From NCBI RefSeq assembly GCF_006438925.1, contig NZ_RCZA01000023.1, positions 1 to 43,991 of the forward strand: DNA of 43,991 nucleotides. The letters are read 5' to 3'. Origin of the DNA: Pseudomonas mandelii. Its GTDB lineage: Bacteria; Pseudomonadota; Gammaproteobacteria; Pseudomonadales; Pseudomonadaceae. The translations under genes were made by a program, and so were the position numbers. Shown piece after piece: positions 1-7,120 of the stretch; the first letter of the stretch is position 1, and every line of letters starts with the position of its first letter. The notes beneath the pieces were generated by a model, which saw only the letters and a list, made by a program, of their open reading frames with translations, was not told the DNA's origin and searched no databases.

Positions 1-261
1 CAGACACGCCTGTTTGCTCGGCAGATCGGTTTGCAGCCGGTAACCACACCTGTGCGCAGCCCGCAGAGCAACGGCATGGCCGAGAGCTTTGTGAAGACGA
101 TCAAGCGTGATTACGTGGCGCACATGCCTAAGCCGGATCGCGAAACGGCACTGCGCAACTTGGCCATTGCCTTCGAGCATTACAACGAGCAGCATCCGCA
201 CAGCGCCTTGAACTATCGCTCACCGAGGGAGTTCAGGCGCTTGGCGGCAGCATCAATTTAA
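1..261 (+). CDS. IS3-family transposase OrfB, C-terminal fragment
   Basis: The reading frame is open from the first base of the window and stops at TAA 259-261, so only the last 86 codons are present. The segment PQSNGMAESFVKTIKRDY is the typical end of the rve integrase core of IS3-group transposases; the Glu of MAESF is the last acid of the DDE triad. The tail with HYNEQHPHSALNYRSPREF is also standard for the family. The gene is cut by the window edge, so whether the whole element is intact cannot be judged. The best guess at subgroup is IS2-like; this is from recognition only. Confidence 0.9.
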   Translation, partial: QTRLFARQIGLQPVTTPVRSPQSNGMAESFVKTIKRDYVAHMPKPDRETALRNLAIAFEHYNEQHPHSALNYRSPREFRRLAAASI

Positions 262-270
262 CGGGGAGTT

Positions 271-300
271 GGTGTCCGGTTTGGTAGGGGCAAGTCCACA
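271..300. repeat. Probable right terminal inverted repeat of the IS3-family element
   Basis: It lies directly after the transposase stop and reads TGTGGACTTGCCCCTACC on the minus strand. The match to IS3/IS2-type ends is by eye. The partner end is outside the window. Confidence 0.5.
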
Positions 301-483
301 GGCGGATGGAGACATCGACCAATCACACGGCCATATGAAGCCGCCGATTGCCATCCCCCACCAAAGATCCATAGTTCGCAGATGACCACGCTGCATGCGC
401 TTCCTTGGCGAAGCCCTTCAACGTGTTGATGACGGTGGCGACATAGGTGAGGAAGAGCTTGATGCAGTCCCCAGCGCCGCTCA
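300..483. other. Short gap between the IS end and the first SnoaL-like gene
   Basis: No convincing gene is present. A 53-codon minus-strand frame runs from ATG 484-482 to a stop at 323 and overlaps the stop of the upstream SnoaL-like gene by a few bases. I recognise no family in it, so it is not called as a gene. Confidence 0.4.
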
Positions 484-912
484 TCAGCTGCTGGCAAGGC
501 CAAGTTGCTGCTGCATTACGGAAGCCGCGTTGTAGCAATTAAAGGATATGACCTTGCCACGCTCCAGGTGAAAAACGTCACAGCACGGAACATCTATTGC
601 CTTGCCCGTTGGAGCGACAGTCCCTGAGGCAAGTGTCAGCTCACCTTTATGCGTCCCCCGAATTGCGAGCTCGACGACTACGACATTCTCCGCGACATAG
701 ATGTTGAATAGCTCGCGGTGAACATCAGGAAATGCACTTGCGAAGGCGTCGATAGCGTCGCCAATAGCCTGCCCATGCAATTTCAATCCGGTAGGAATGT
801 CGCACATATATCCTTCTTCCGAGAAGAAGGAGACAAACTTCGCGATGTCTTTCCCGCTTCCCTCCCCGGCGGCGTACAGTTCTCTGACGATTTCTTTATT
901 GTTAAGCATCAT
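484..912 (-). CDS. SnoaL-like / NTF2-fold protein, copy A1
   Basis: A 142-residue protein of the SnoaL/ketosteroid-isomerase-like NTF2 fold, a cone-shaped alpha+beta barrel used by small isomerases, hydrolases and cyclases. The substrate is unknown. The start is ATG 912-910, since GAGGATTG sits directly upstream and the paralogue at 5089-5520 begins at the same place. Conserved with that paralogue are FSEEGYM, FPDVHRE, VVVELAIRGTHKG, CDVFHLE and MQQQLGL. The FPDVHRE and ELAIRGTHKG blocks are typical of the polyketide-cyclase-like SnoaL group. It lies downstream of a second, broken SnoaL-like gene on the same strand. Fold assignment is good; function is not. Confidence 0.8.
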   Translation of the reverse strand: MMLNNKEIVRELYAAGEGSGKDIAKFVSFFSEEGYMCDIPTGLKLHGQAIGDAIDAFASAFPDVHRELFNIYVAENVVVVELAIRGTHKGELTLASGTVAPTGKAIDVPCCDVFHLERGKVISFNCYNAASVMQQQLGLASS

Positions 913-1026
913 CAATCCTCCGCGTAGTTGGTTACCGACTATTTGGCGCATCGGCAAGGCTTTGTCGCTGTTCAAACGTATTCGCTGACTTTGTGAATAG
1001 TTTCGTGTGTTATCGATCTCGATGGG

Positions 1027-1443
1027 TCAGGGCCTGGAGCCCGCGTCCATCTCGCAGGCCCGCGCCAGTGCTTGCGTATCGATATGCTCTCGGATGTTCG
1101 TCGCCTTTCCATTTCGCACAGTAATGGCGAAGACCCAATCGTCCTCCCACGTCCTGTTCGTAGCTTTAATTCTCCCCCTGGCGAAGCCGACGACCAGAAC
1201 CCGGTCTCCCTGCGCTACGAATTCGCGGGGTTACATGAGTGAAGTTTCCATCGTTTCGGATTGCGTCTGAAACAAATCCGCCAATCCTGCGTGCCCGCGG
1301 CGTGTGCCGGCCAGCGGCCATTTCTCGCCCGGAATGATCCACTCGATATCTTCGGCAGACAACGCCAGCAGACCTTGCATATCGCCGCGGCCGATTGCTG
1401 CAAACGCATCCTTCACAATCTGGACATTCTCTTGCGCGTTCAT
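1027..1443 (-). pseudogene. SnoaL-like gene broken by one in-frame stop, copy B1
   Basis: Starts at ATG 1443 behind a GGAGAG ribosome-binding site and encodes a SnoaL/NTF2-like protein matching the intact copy at 4628-5041. Translation stops at TAA 1231-1233 after 70 codons. Beyond that stop the same frame continues without a shift (PREFVAQGDRVLVVGFA, then VFAITVRNGKATNIRE) to TGA 1027-1029. The intact copy has ATG-GAG-CCC where this one has ATG-TAA-CCC, with one extra codon just before. The lesion is therefore a point nonsense change in an otherwise well-kept frame, which suggests recent loss or a sequencing error. The N-terminal 70 residues alone would lack half of the fold. Confidence 0.85.
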
Positions 1444-1506
1444 CGAAATCTCTCCGTTTCTCTCATTTCTGATCGCGACGCTATGGTCCTGACGGGTATC
1501 GGCGAT

Positions 1507-2127
1507 TCAGCCGATATCGACGTTCAGGGCGATGTCCCAAGTGCCGGCGCCGTTTTTCGCCAGGCCGATCATCATCAGGCCGAGCGCCTCGAGCGTCTGG
1601 GCCATGTGCAGGCCGCCGACATCCAACGGGCGCAGCCCGAGACTCTCGATGAACGTCGAGACGCGCGCCTTGGCCTCCGGATCGTCGGCGGCGATGAACG
1701 CGTCGAGGCGCCCACCCTTGGCAAGGACGTGGCCGAAGAGGGTGTTGAACGCCTTCACGATATGCGCGCTGGCGGGGGCGATCTTGGCGATCTCCTGCGC
1801 GCCAGAACTTCCGGCGGGAGAGACGAGGCCCGTGAGGTCCGGAGAGGCCGTATTGGTGATGTCGATGATCACCTTGCCGTCAAGCGCGTCCCCGTAATCG
1901 GCCACCACCGACGCCGCACCGGTGTACGGCACGGCGAGGATGACGATGTCGCCGGCCGGCGCGGCCCCGTACGTCCCTGTGGTCGCTCCGGATGCGAGCT
2001 TGTCGGCCAACGCCTGCGCCTTGGCGGGGTCGCGGCTGATCACCTCAACGGTATGTCCAGCTTTGGCGGTACGACCGGCGATCGCTGCGGCCATGCCTCC
2101 TGAACCGATGATGCTGATAGTACTCAT
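1507..2127 (-). CDS. NADPH-dependent F420-reductase-like dinucleotide-binding protein, copy 1
   Basis: A 206-residue protein with an N-terminal Rossmann fold: STISIIGSGGMAAAIAGR carries the GxGxxA/G nucleotide-binding turn, followed by VEVISRDPAKA at the site that selects NADP over NAD, and DIVILAVPY at strand 4. This matches the NADP-dependent F420 oxidoreductase (NpdG-like, pfam03807) family. Outside F420-producing bacteria such proteins act on unknown substrates, so F420 use is not claimed. The start at 2127 has GAGGAAA seven bases upstream. It shares nearly its whole length with 3319-3954, with an extended SDR gene between the two. Probably a duplicate. Confidence 0.85.
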   Translation of the reverse strand: MSTISIIGSGGMAAAIAGRTAKAGHTVEVISRDPAKAQALADKLASGATTGTYGAAPAGDIVILAVPYTGAASVVADYGDALDGKVIIDITNTASPDLTGLVSPAGSSGAQEIAKIAPASAHIVKAFNTLFGHVLAKGGRLDAFIAADDPEAKARVSTFIESLGLRPLDVGGLHMAQTLEALGLMMIGLAKNGAGTWDIALNVDIG

Positions 2128-2324
2128 GTGCAGTTTCCTCGTGAATTAGGGTATTTTTCGTTGCTTCAACGGGCATCCCACGGTCATATCGCGTGAGTGC
2201 CGGGCCGCGTGCGTCATCCCTCATGCCATCTCTGAATCGGCAGAATCTTTACCCGAACGGATCACGCATCGCGACATTGCTGTCCGCCGGGCTCGTTGCG
2301 CCCCGGCGCCCTCCTCAACTCAAC

Positions 2325-3266
2325 TCAGCCGGCAGGGAAGTAATGGCCGTTGTCCAGGTCCTCGAGCAGGCCGGGCTGAGCAGGCTCCCAGCCGAGGGTC
2401 TGGCGGGTGATCAGGTTGGACGCCGGGAGGTCCAGCGTGACCAGATTCGCGAGGAACCCAAAGTATCCCGGCAGCATCAGTACGTCCGCGGGAATGCTCA
2501 CGGCCGGCAGGCCCAGACGACTGCCAATGGCCTCAGCGATCTCGCGGAACGAAATAGCCTCGTCGGCAACCGCGTGCCAATTTTTGCCGGCAGGGCCCTT
2601 CTCCAGTGCCAGACGGAACACGGCGGCGAGGTCGCGGGCGTGTACGGCCGACCAGTTGTTCTTGCCGTCACCGGGATAGCCTACGACGCCTTTCTCCTTC
2701 GCAAGTCCGATCAGCAGCGGGAGGAAGCCGGCGTTGTCGGTCGTGCTGTGCATGATGGTAGGAATCCGCACGACCGAGGACCGCACGCCTTGCTTGGCGA
2801 GACCGAGTACGGTCGTTTCCACGATGTTACGAACTCGCAAGGTGCCCTTGAACTTCTCGCCGCCAGAGAGGGGGGGATCCTCCTCGGTTGCTGGACGGCC
2901 GAGATGTTCCCAGCCCGGCGAGCCGATGCTCCCAGACGTGACCAGCGGCTTTCCGGTCCCCTTCAGTGCCTCGCCGTATGCGAGCATGATCGCCTGCTCC
3001 GCGGCAGCCACCGCGTCGAGGCCTCCGGTGGGAAGCAGGTCTTGCCTGTGCGCGACGTGAATGACACCGTCGGAATCCGCCGCCGCCGCTTTTAGCCCGT
3101 CGAGATCATCGAGGTCGCCGCGACGCACCTTGGCGCCAAGCGCAGACACCGCCTCTGCGGACTTGTCCGACCGGGCAAGCGCAGTGACCTCGTGACCGGC
3201 TGCAATGAGGTCGGAAATGATATATGGACCGGAATGGCCGGTCCCTCCAGTGACGAAAACGTGCAT
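2325..3266 (-). CDS. Extended (atypical) SDR, NAD-dependent epimerase/dehydratase-like
   Basis: A 313-residue protein of the extended short-chain dehydrogenase class. The N-terminus MHVFVTGGTGHSGPYI has the TGxxGxxG NAD(P)-binding motif. ALARSDKSAEAV follows strand 2, and GDLDDLDGL is the typical conserved acidic turn. An SxxS/YxxxK site is not obvious, which fits the atypical subfamily of NAD-dependent epimerases and nucleoside-diphosphate-sugar-like reductases. AAGGAG lies seven bases before ATG 3266. It sits between two paralogous F420-reductase-like genes on the same strand, with gaps of 52 and 197 bases. The physiological substrate cannot be read from the sequence. Confidence 0.85.
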   Translation of the reverse strand: MHVFVTGGTGHSGPYIISDLIAAGHEVTALARSDKSAEAVSALGAKVRRGDLDDLDGLKAAAADSDGVIHVAHRQDLLPTGGLDAVAAAEQAIMLAYGEALKGTGKPLVTSGSIGSPGWEHLGRPATEEDPPLSGGEKFKGTLRVRNIVETTVLGLAKQGVRSSVVRIPTIMHSTTDNAGFLPLLIGLAKEKGVVGYPGDGKNNWSAVHARDLAAVFRLALEKGPAGKNWHAVADEAISFREIAEAIGSRLGLPAVSIPADVLMLPGYFGFLANLVTLDLPASNLITRQTLGWEPAQPGLLEDLDNGHYFPAG

Positions 3267-3318
3267 GTTAATGCTCCTTGTGAGTGATGTGATGCGAGAA
3301 GTGGTACTACGGGAACGC

Positions 3319-3954
3319 TCAGCCGAGATGGCTGACGCCGATTGAGAAGTTGGTGTGCTTGACGGAGTGGGCGATCAGGCCCAGCGACAGCAGGCAGACG
3401 TGCTCCAGCGTCCGGGCCATGAGCAGCGGCCCCGAGTCCATCGGGCGCAGGCCGAGGCTCTCGATGAACGCCGAGACGCGTTCTTTCGCCAGCGCGTCGT
3501 CCCCGGCGATGAACACGTCCAACGGGTGCCCCTCGACTGAACCGGCAGCCAGGACGTGGGAGAAGTGGGTGTTGAACGCCTTGACGACTTCGGCGTCGGC
3601 AGGGGCGGCTTTGGCGATCTCCTGTGCGCCGAAACTGTCCTCAGGGGTCACAAAGCTCGTGAAGTCGGGGGCGACGGGGTTGGTGATGTCGACAAGAAGC
3701 TTGCCGGCCAGTGCTTCGCCGTACTGCTTCACCACGTCGAGAACGGCGGAGTAGGGAACCGCCAGGATGACAATGCCCCCAGCCGGGGCGGCGCCGAAAG
3801 TTCCTGTCGTGGCGCCGGCTCCGACCTGCTCGGCCAGCGCCCGCGCCTTGACGGCATCGCGACTCATCAACTCGACGGTGTATCCGGCCTTGGCGGCAAG
3901 GCCGCCGATCGCTGCGGCCATGTCACCTGAGCCGATAATGCTGATAGTGCTCAT
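3319..3954 (-). CDS. NADPH-dependent F420-reductase-like dinucleotide-binding protein, copy 2
   Basis: A 211-residue protein, paralogous to the 1507-2127 product along its length: STISIIGSGDMAAAIGG, ATTGTFGAAPAGGIVILAVP, GAQEIAKAAP and AFIESLGLRPMD all have counterparts there. I chose ATG 3954 over an upstream ATG at 3987 because AAGGA precedes it and the paralogue starts with the same MSTISIIGSG. The C-terminal segment LEHVCLLSLGLIAHSVKH is more diverged than the Rossmann half, so substrate or partner may differ. It is first in the minus-strand set and divergent from the HxlR gene at 4115, with palindromic operator candidates between them. This suggests direct control by that regulator. Confidence 0.85.
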   Translation of the reverse strand: MSTISIIGSGDMAAAIGGLAAKAGYTVELMSRDAVKARALAEQVGAGATTGTFGAAPAGGIVILAVPYSAVLDVVKQYGEALAGKLLVDITNPVAPDFTSFVTPEDSFGAQEIAKAAPADAEVVKAFNTHFSHVLAAGSVEGHPLDVFIAGDDALAKERVSAFIESLGLRPMDSGPLLMARTLEHVCLLSLGLIAHSVKHTNFSIGVSHLG

Positions 3955-4045
3955 GCGCAGTGTCCTTGCAGGTATGGGGTTGATCATTCCAAGGCTGCTG
4001 GTGCGATCCGGCGAACTTATTCAACGTACGATCCATGCTGGACGC

Positions 4046-4068
4046 ATCACTTGCAAAACGCAAGTGAT
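4046..4068. promoter_or_regulatory. Palindromic operator 1 in the HxlR divergent promoter
   Basis: A perfect inverted repeat with nine-base arms: ATCACTTGC (4046-4054), five-base spacer, GCAAGTGAT (4060-4068). It lies between divergent genes 3319-3954 and 4115-4567. HxlR proteins are winged-helix dimers that commonly bind such palindromes near their own promoters. The assignment to this HxlR is inferred from position. Confidence 0.7.
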
Positions 4069-4081
4069 CTATAGGTTTTTA

Positions 4082-4096
4082 CTTGCGTCATGCAAG
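4082..4096. promoter_or_regulatory. Palindromic operator 2 in the HxlR divergent promoter
   Basis: CTTGC (4082-4086), five-base spacer, GCAAG (4092-4096): the same core and spacer length as operator 1. Its centre is 32 bases away, about three helical turns, so two dimers would sit on one face of the DNA. It ends 18 bases before the HxlR start codon. Confidence 0.7.
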
Positions 4097-4114
4097 CGAT
4101 GCTAAGATCCAGCC

Positions 4115-4567
4115 ATGAAGACAACTTTTAAAGAAGACTTTCGGTCCCATTGCGCGGTGAACTACGGCGTGGAGATTTTCGGCGACCGGTGGTCGCTCTT
4201 GATCATTCGCGACATCGTTTTTGTTGGAAAGAAGACGTATGGCGATTTCCTGAAATCGGAAGAGGGAATCGCGACCAATGTCCTTGCTTCCCGACTGGCC
4301 TTTCTTGAGAAGCAAGGCGTTCTCTCGAAGGCGCCCAGCCCCGACGACAGGCGCAAGGACTTCTACACCTTGACCGAGAAGGGTCTGGACCTCATTCCTA
4401 TTGTGATCAACATTGTGCTCTGGAGCGCGAAGCATGATTCGGAGTCGTACGTGCGGCGCCACGAGGATTTGGTTGCTCGATTCAGTCAAAACCCCATGCA
4501 GGCGAGCGAGGAAGTGAGGGCGCTGGTCCGCAATGGCGGTTGCCTCTTTCCTGAGAGTGGGAGATGA
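4115..4567 (+). CDS. HxlR-family transcriptional regulator 1
   Basis: A 150-residue winged-helix regulator. IFGDRWSLLIIRDI is the family hallmark near residue 20, followed by YGDFLKSEEGIATNVLASRL (recognition region) and the wing segment RKDFYTLTEKGLDLIP. The tail of about 40 residues after the core is longer than in the smallest family members. HxlR proteins often sense electrophiles, quinones or aldehydes through cysteines; here Cys residues are at about positions 10 and near the C-terminus (NGGCLFPES). It is transcribed away from the redox genes at 1507-3954, and two palindromes lie directly upstream, consistent with autoregulation and control of the neighbours. Confidence 0.9.
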   Translation: MKTTFKEDFRSHCAVNYGVEIFGDRWSLLIIRDIVFVGKKTYGDFLKSEEGIATNVLASRLAFLEKQGVLSKAPSPDDRRKDFYTLTEKGLDLIPIVINIVLWSAKHDSESYVRRHEDLVARFSQNPMQASEEVRALVRNGGCLFPESGR

Positions 4568-4627
4568 ACAAGGCGGCGAACGCGCCTTTTCACGGCGCGC
4601 AAATGAGTTGGTATCGGTCCTGATGAC

Positions 4628-5041
4628 TCAGGACCTTGGGCTCGCGACCCTTTCTGAGGCCCGCGCCAATGCTTGAGTGTCGACATACTCGCGGATGTTC
4701 GTCAGCTTGCCATTGCGAACAGTGATGGCGAAGACAAAATAGTCCTCAAACGTCCGGTTCGTGGCTTTTACTTTCCCCGTCGCAAAGCCAACGACCAGAA
4801 CCCGGTCGCCCTGCGCTACAAACTCGGGGGGCTCCATGGATGTTTCCAGTTCTGCGGAAGCCTTCTGAAGCACGTCCGCCAATCCCGCGTGCCCGCGGTG
4901 CTTGCCAGCCAGCGGCCAATCCTCCCCCGGAATGATCCACTCGAAATCTTCGGCACACAACGCCAGCAGACCTTGCCTATCGCCGCCGCCCATTGCTGCA
5001 AAAAAGTCCTTCACAACCTGGATATTCTCTTGAATGCTCAT
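4628..5041 (-). CDS. SnoaL-like / NTF2-fold protein, copy B2
   Basis: A 137-residue SnoaL-like protein: MSIQENIQVVKDFFAAMGGG, AEDFEWIIPGEDWPLAG, HRGHAGLADVL, FVAQGDRVLVVGFATGKVK, then FAITVRNGKLTNIREYVDTQ. I chose ATG 5041, preceded by GGAGAC at a usable distance, over the in-frame ATG at 5188, which lies inside the upstream gene. It is the intact counterpart of the pseudogene at 1027-1443. It follows another SnoaL-like gene (5089-5520) by 47 bases, so the two are probably co-transcribed. FEWIIPGEDW and the GHAG block are common in ketosteroid-isomerase-like proteins of unknown substrate. Confidence 0.85.
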   Translation of the reverse strand: MSIQENIQVVKDFFAAMGGGDRQGLLALCAEDFEWIIPGEDWPLAGKHRGHAGLADVLQKASAELETSMEPPEFVAQGDRVLVVGFATGKVKATNRTFEDYFVFAITVRNGKLTNIREYVDTQALARASERVASPRS

Positions 5042-5088
5042 AAAGACGTCTCCATTGCGCTTGCATCGGATCGCGTGGTGTCGGTCAT

Positions 5089-5520
5089 TCAGCCGGGGAC
5101 GAGGCCAAGTTGTTGCTGCATCGCGGAAGCCTCGTTGTAGCAATGGAAAGAGATGACCTTCCCGCCTTCGAGGTGGAAAACATCGCATGACGGAACATCT
5201 ATCTTCTTGCCCGTGGGAGCCAGCGTCCCTGAAGGAAGAGGCAGATCACCTTTGTGCGTGCCGCGAATCGCGAGTTCGACAACGACGACGTCTCCCGCGA
5301 CATGGATGTTAAATATCTCACGGTGGACGTCGGGGAACGCACTGACCATACCCGCGATAGACTCACCAATGGCATTCCCGCGAAACTTCATGCCGGATGC
5401 CATATCCCACATGTACCCTTCCTCAGAGAACATGGAAACAAACTTCTCGATATCCGTTCCTTGCCCCTCCGCGGCGGCGCAGAGCTCTCTGACTATTTTT
5501 TCATTATCAAGCATCATCAT
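5089..5520 (-). CDS. SnoaL-like / NTF2-fold protein, copy A2
   Basis: A protein of up to 143 residues, paralogous to the 484-912 product. Three ATG codons stand in a row (5520-5512) behind GGAGAGGA. The third has the best spacing and the copy at 484 starts similarly, so the true start may be 5514. Conserved are FSEEGYMWD, SAFPDVHREIFNI, VVVELAIRGTHKGDLPL, CDVFHLEGGKVISFHCYNEA and MQQQLGL. It is upstream of the second SnoaL-like gene (4628-5041). In the copy at 484-1443 the two types occur in the opposite order, so the block was duplicated and rearranged. Confidence 0.8.
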   Translation of the reverse strand: MMMLDNEKIVRELCAAAEGQGTDIEKFVSMFSEEGYMWDMASGMKFRGNAIGESIAGMVSAFPDVHREIFNIHVAGDVVVVELAIRGTHKGDLPLPSGTLAPTGKKIDVPSCDVFHLEGGKVISFHCYNEASAMQQQLGLVPG

Positions 5521-5546
5521 TCCTCTCCTTCATTATTGAGCACTTA

Positions 5547-5571
5547 CCTGGTCACATAAGTTGTGGCCAGG
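5547..5571. repeat. Inverted repeat upstream of the SnoaL-like pair
   Basis: CCTGGTCACA (5547-5556), five-base spacer, TGTGGCCAGG (5562-5571): ten-base arms with a single mismatch. It lies 27 bases upstream of the SnoaL-like start at 5520 and 31 bases past the stop of the reductase at 5602-6201. It may be an operator or an intercistronic hairpin. No T-run follows on the minus strand, so it is not a classic terminator. Confidence 0.5.
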
Positions 5572-5601
5572 ACCGCCCTCAAAATTAGCGATCGAGATTT
5601 A

Positions 5602-6201
5602 TCAGTCGAACTTGACCAAGTCCTTGAAGATCAGTTGACCCCAGCTATTTCCGCGCGCCTGCACCAGCAGTCCACCTTCCGAAAGCCCGCCCAGTTTGAT
5701 CGGCGAGAAACCGAGATTTTCCGCAAGCGCACCGATCTCCGCTGCGGCGCCGTCATCATCGCTCGCCAGGAAAACGACTCTCCTGCCACCCTTTACGGCC
5801 GGGTCCTGGCCAAGGACGGCAGCGCCCAAATGGTTGAAGCCCTTGACCAGTCGTCCACCAGTAAAGGCCTGCGCAACGACTCTGGAAGAAGGCTCTCCTC
5901 CCAGTTCCTCAGGGGACACGCCGTAGGCATTGGTCACATCGATCATGGTCTTCCCCTTCCAGGTCGGCAACGCCTTCGCGACGTCCGGGTACGACTCGAA
6001 ACGGACAGCCAGAAAGACGATGTCCGCCTTGACCGCGTCCGCCAGTGTTTTGGGAATGATCTGAGGTCCGATCGCTGCTGCGGCGGATGCAAAGCTTTCT
6101 GGGTCGCGCGTGGTTGCAACGGATACTTCGATGCCGTTGCGGGCAAACGCCTTGGCCAAGGCCTGACCGATATTGCCGAAGCCGATAATTGCGTAGCTCA
6201 T
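5602..6201 (-). CDS. NADPH-dependent F420-reductase-like protein, copy 3 (divergent)
   Basis: A 199-residue Rossmann-fold protein. MSYAIIGFGNIGQALAKAFA contains GxGxxG, VATTRDPES follows strand 2, ADIVFLAVRF is strand 4, and KTMIDVTNAYG is the next strand and turn. These are the features of the pfam03807-type NADP oxidoreductase family. It is clearly more distant from the two proteins at 1507-2127 and 3319-3954 than they are from each other. AGGAG lies just before ATG 6201. It sits downstream of a classical SDR gene on the same strand, from which it is separated by a strong hairpin. The reaction is unknown. Confidence 0.8.
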   Translation of the reverse strand: MSYAIIGFGNIGQALAKAFARNGIEVSVATTRDPESFASAAAAIGPQIIPKTLADAVKADIVFLAVRFESYPDVAKALPTWKGKTMIDVTNAYGVSPEELGGEPSSRVVAQAFTGGRLVKGFNHLGAAVLGQDPAVKGGRRVVFLASDDDGAAAEIGALAENLGFSPIKLGGLSEGGLLVQARGNSWGQLIFKDLVKFD

Positions 6202-6226
6202 ATATTCTCCTGAGGTTTACCGAGTT

Positions 6227-6262
6227 CTACGGCGCTCCTAACGATCGAATGGAGCGCCGTAG
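6227..6262. repeat. Perfect 12-base inverted repeat between two minus-strand genes
   Basis: CTACGGCGCTCC (6227-6238), twelve-base loop, GGAGCGCCGTAG (6251-6262). It lies after the SDR stop (6274) and before the reductase start (6201). No T-run follows on the minus strand, so it is more likely an intercistronic mRNA hairpin (stability or attenuation of the downstream gene) than a simple terminator. Confidence 0.75.
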
Positions 6263-6273
6263 GGCGTAGCGCA

Positions 6274-7017
6274 TCAGATTTGCGCTAGGCCGCCGTCGAC
6301 GGCGACCTCGCTGGCGGTCATGAAGCTGCTGTCCTGCGACGCGAGAAAGGCAGCCACCGCTCCGATCTCCGTCGGATCGGCCATGCGCTGGAGCGGATTC
6401 ATCGAGGCGAAGACCTTCATGCCCTCCTCGCCTAGCGCTGCCTTCGCGAGTTCAGTCGCCGTCGGCCCGGGCGACAGCACGTTTACCCGGATGCCGGTGC
6501 CCTTCAGGTCCTCCGCCCAGGTCCGCGCGAGGTTGCGCACTGCCGCCTTGCTCGCGCTGTAGACGCTGAATGCCGGGGCGCCCGTGGTGCCGGCGCTCGA
6601 TCCGGTCAGGATGATCGAACCGCCCTGCCCCATCAGCGGCAGCGCCTTCTGGACTGTGAAGATCGTACCCTTCACATTGGTGTCGAAGGTTTCGTCAATG
6701 TGCTCGGCGGTGATCTTGCCGAGCGCAAGCGGGCCTCCCGCCCCGGCATTGGCGAAAACGATGTCGAGGGTTCCGCGCTCGGCCTTCACCGCCGCGTAGA
6801 GTCGGTCGAGGTCGGCCAGATCGGAGACAGAGCCCTTCACCGCGCGGGCATTGGGCCCGAGTTCGGCTACAGCGGCATCGAGCGCTTCCTGCCGGCGGCC
6901 GAAGATGAAGACGAAGGCGCCCTCCTCGATGAAGCGCTTTGCAGCGGCGAGGCCGATGCCCGTAGCGCCGCCGGTGATCACGGCGGTTTTTCCATTCAGT
7001 CTGGTCATGGCGTTCAT
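6274..7017 (-). CDS. Classical SDR-family oxidoreductase
   Basis: A 247-residue classical short-chain dehydrogenase. The cofactor site is AVITGGATGIGLAAA (TGxxxGIG), with IFGRRQEALD after strand 2, where the RR pair favours NADP(H). NAG is in FANAGAGGPL. The catalytic Ser is in ILTGSSAGT, and YSASK gives the Tyr and Lys. The C-terminal RVNVLSPGPTATE and the DGG near the end are typical. AAGGA precedes ATG 7017; an in-frame ATG three codons later is possible. It is divergent from the HxlR gene at 7121, a common arrangement in which the regulator represses an oxidoreductase for reactive carbonyls or quinones. The substrate is not identifiable. Confidence 0.9.
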   Translation of the reverse strand: MNAMTRLNGKTAVITGGATGIGLAAAKRFIEEGAFVFIFGRRQEALDAAVAELGPNARAVKGSVSDLADLDRLYAAVKAERGTLDIVFANAGAGGPLALGKITAEHIDETFDTNVKGTIFTVQKALPLMGQGGSIILTGSSAGTTGAPAFSVYSASKAAVRNLARTWAEDLKGTGIRVNVLSPGPTATELAKAALGEEGMKVFASMNPLQRMADPTEIGAVAAFLASQDSSFMTASEVAVDGGLAQI

Positions 7018-7080
7018 TTTTCCTTGGAGTGCACGGAAGCAGGGAACTGCTTGCTTGAGACCAAGGATGCGGGCCTAATA

Positions 7081-7108
7081 ACCTAAGGACAAGTATGCAC
7101 TTTTAGGT
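7081..7108. promoter_or_regulatory. Candidate operator in the second HxlR divergent promoter
   Basis: ACCTAA (7081-7086) and TTAGGT (7103-7108) form an inverted repeat around a sixteen-base centre that itself contains AAGTATGCACTT. AAGTAT recurs at 7109-7114. The position between divergent genes fits HxlR binding; the motif differs from the CTTGC/GCAAG operators at 4046-4096. Confidence 0.4.
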
Positions 7109-7120
7109 AAGTATCAAAAA

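Larger units (their letters stand above)
1..300 (+). mobile_element. Right end of an IS3-family insertion sequence
   Basis: The transposase fragment is followed within 40 bases by a sequence (about 271-300) whose reverse complement begins TGTGGACTTGCCCCTACC. This resembles the terminal repeat of IS2-like IS3 elements, which start TGGA-CTTGCCCC or similar. The left end lies outside the window, so the repeat pair cannot be compared here. Confidence 0.65.

Noticed and set aside
323..484. 53-codon minus-strand frame overlapping the SnoaL-like stop
   Set aside because: An ATGA overlap is suggestive, but there is no family match and no clear ribosome-binding site.
1261..2103. 280-codon plus-strand frame
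   Set aside because: It is antisense to the F420-reductase-like gene and the SnoaL-like pseudogene; the minus-strand genes have clear family motifs and ribosome-binding sites.
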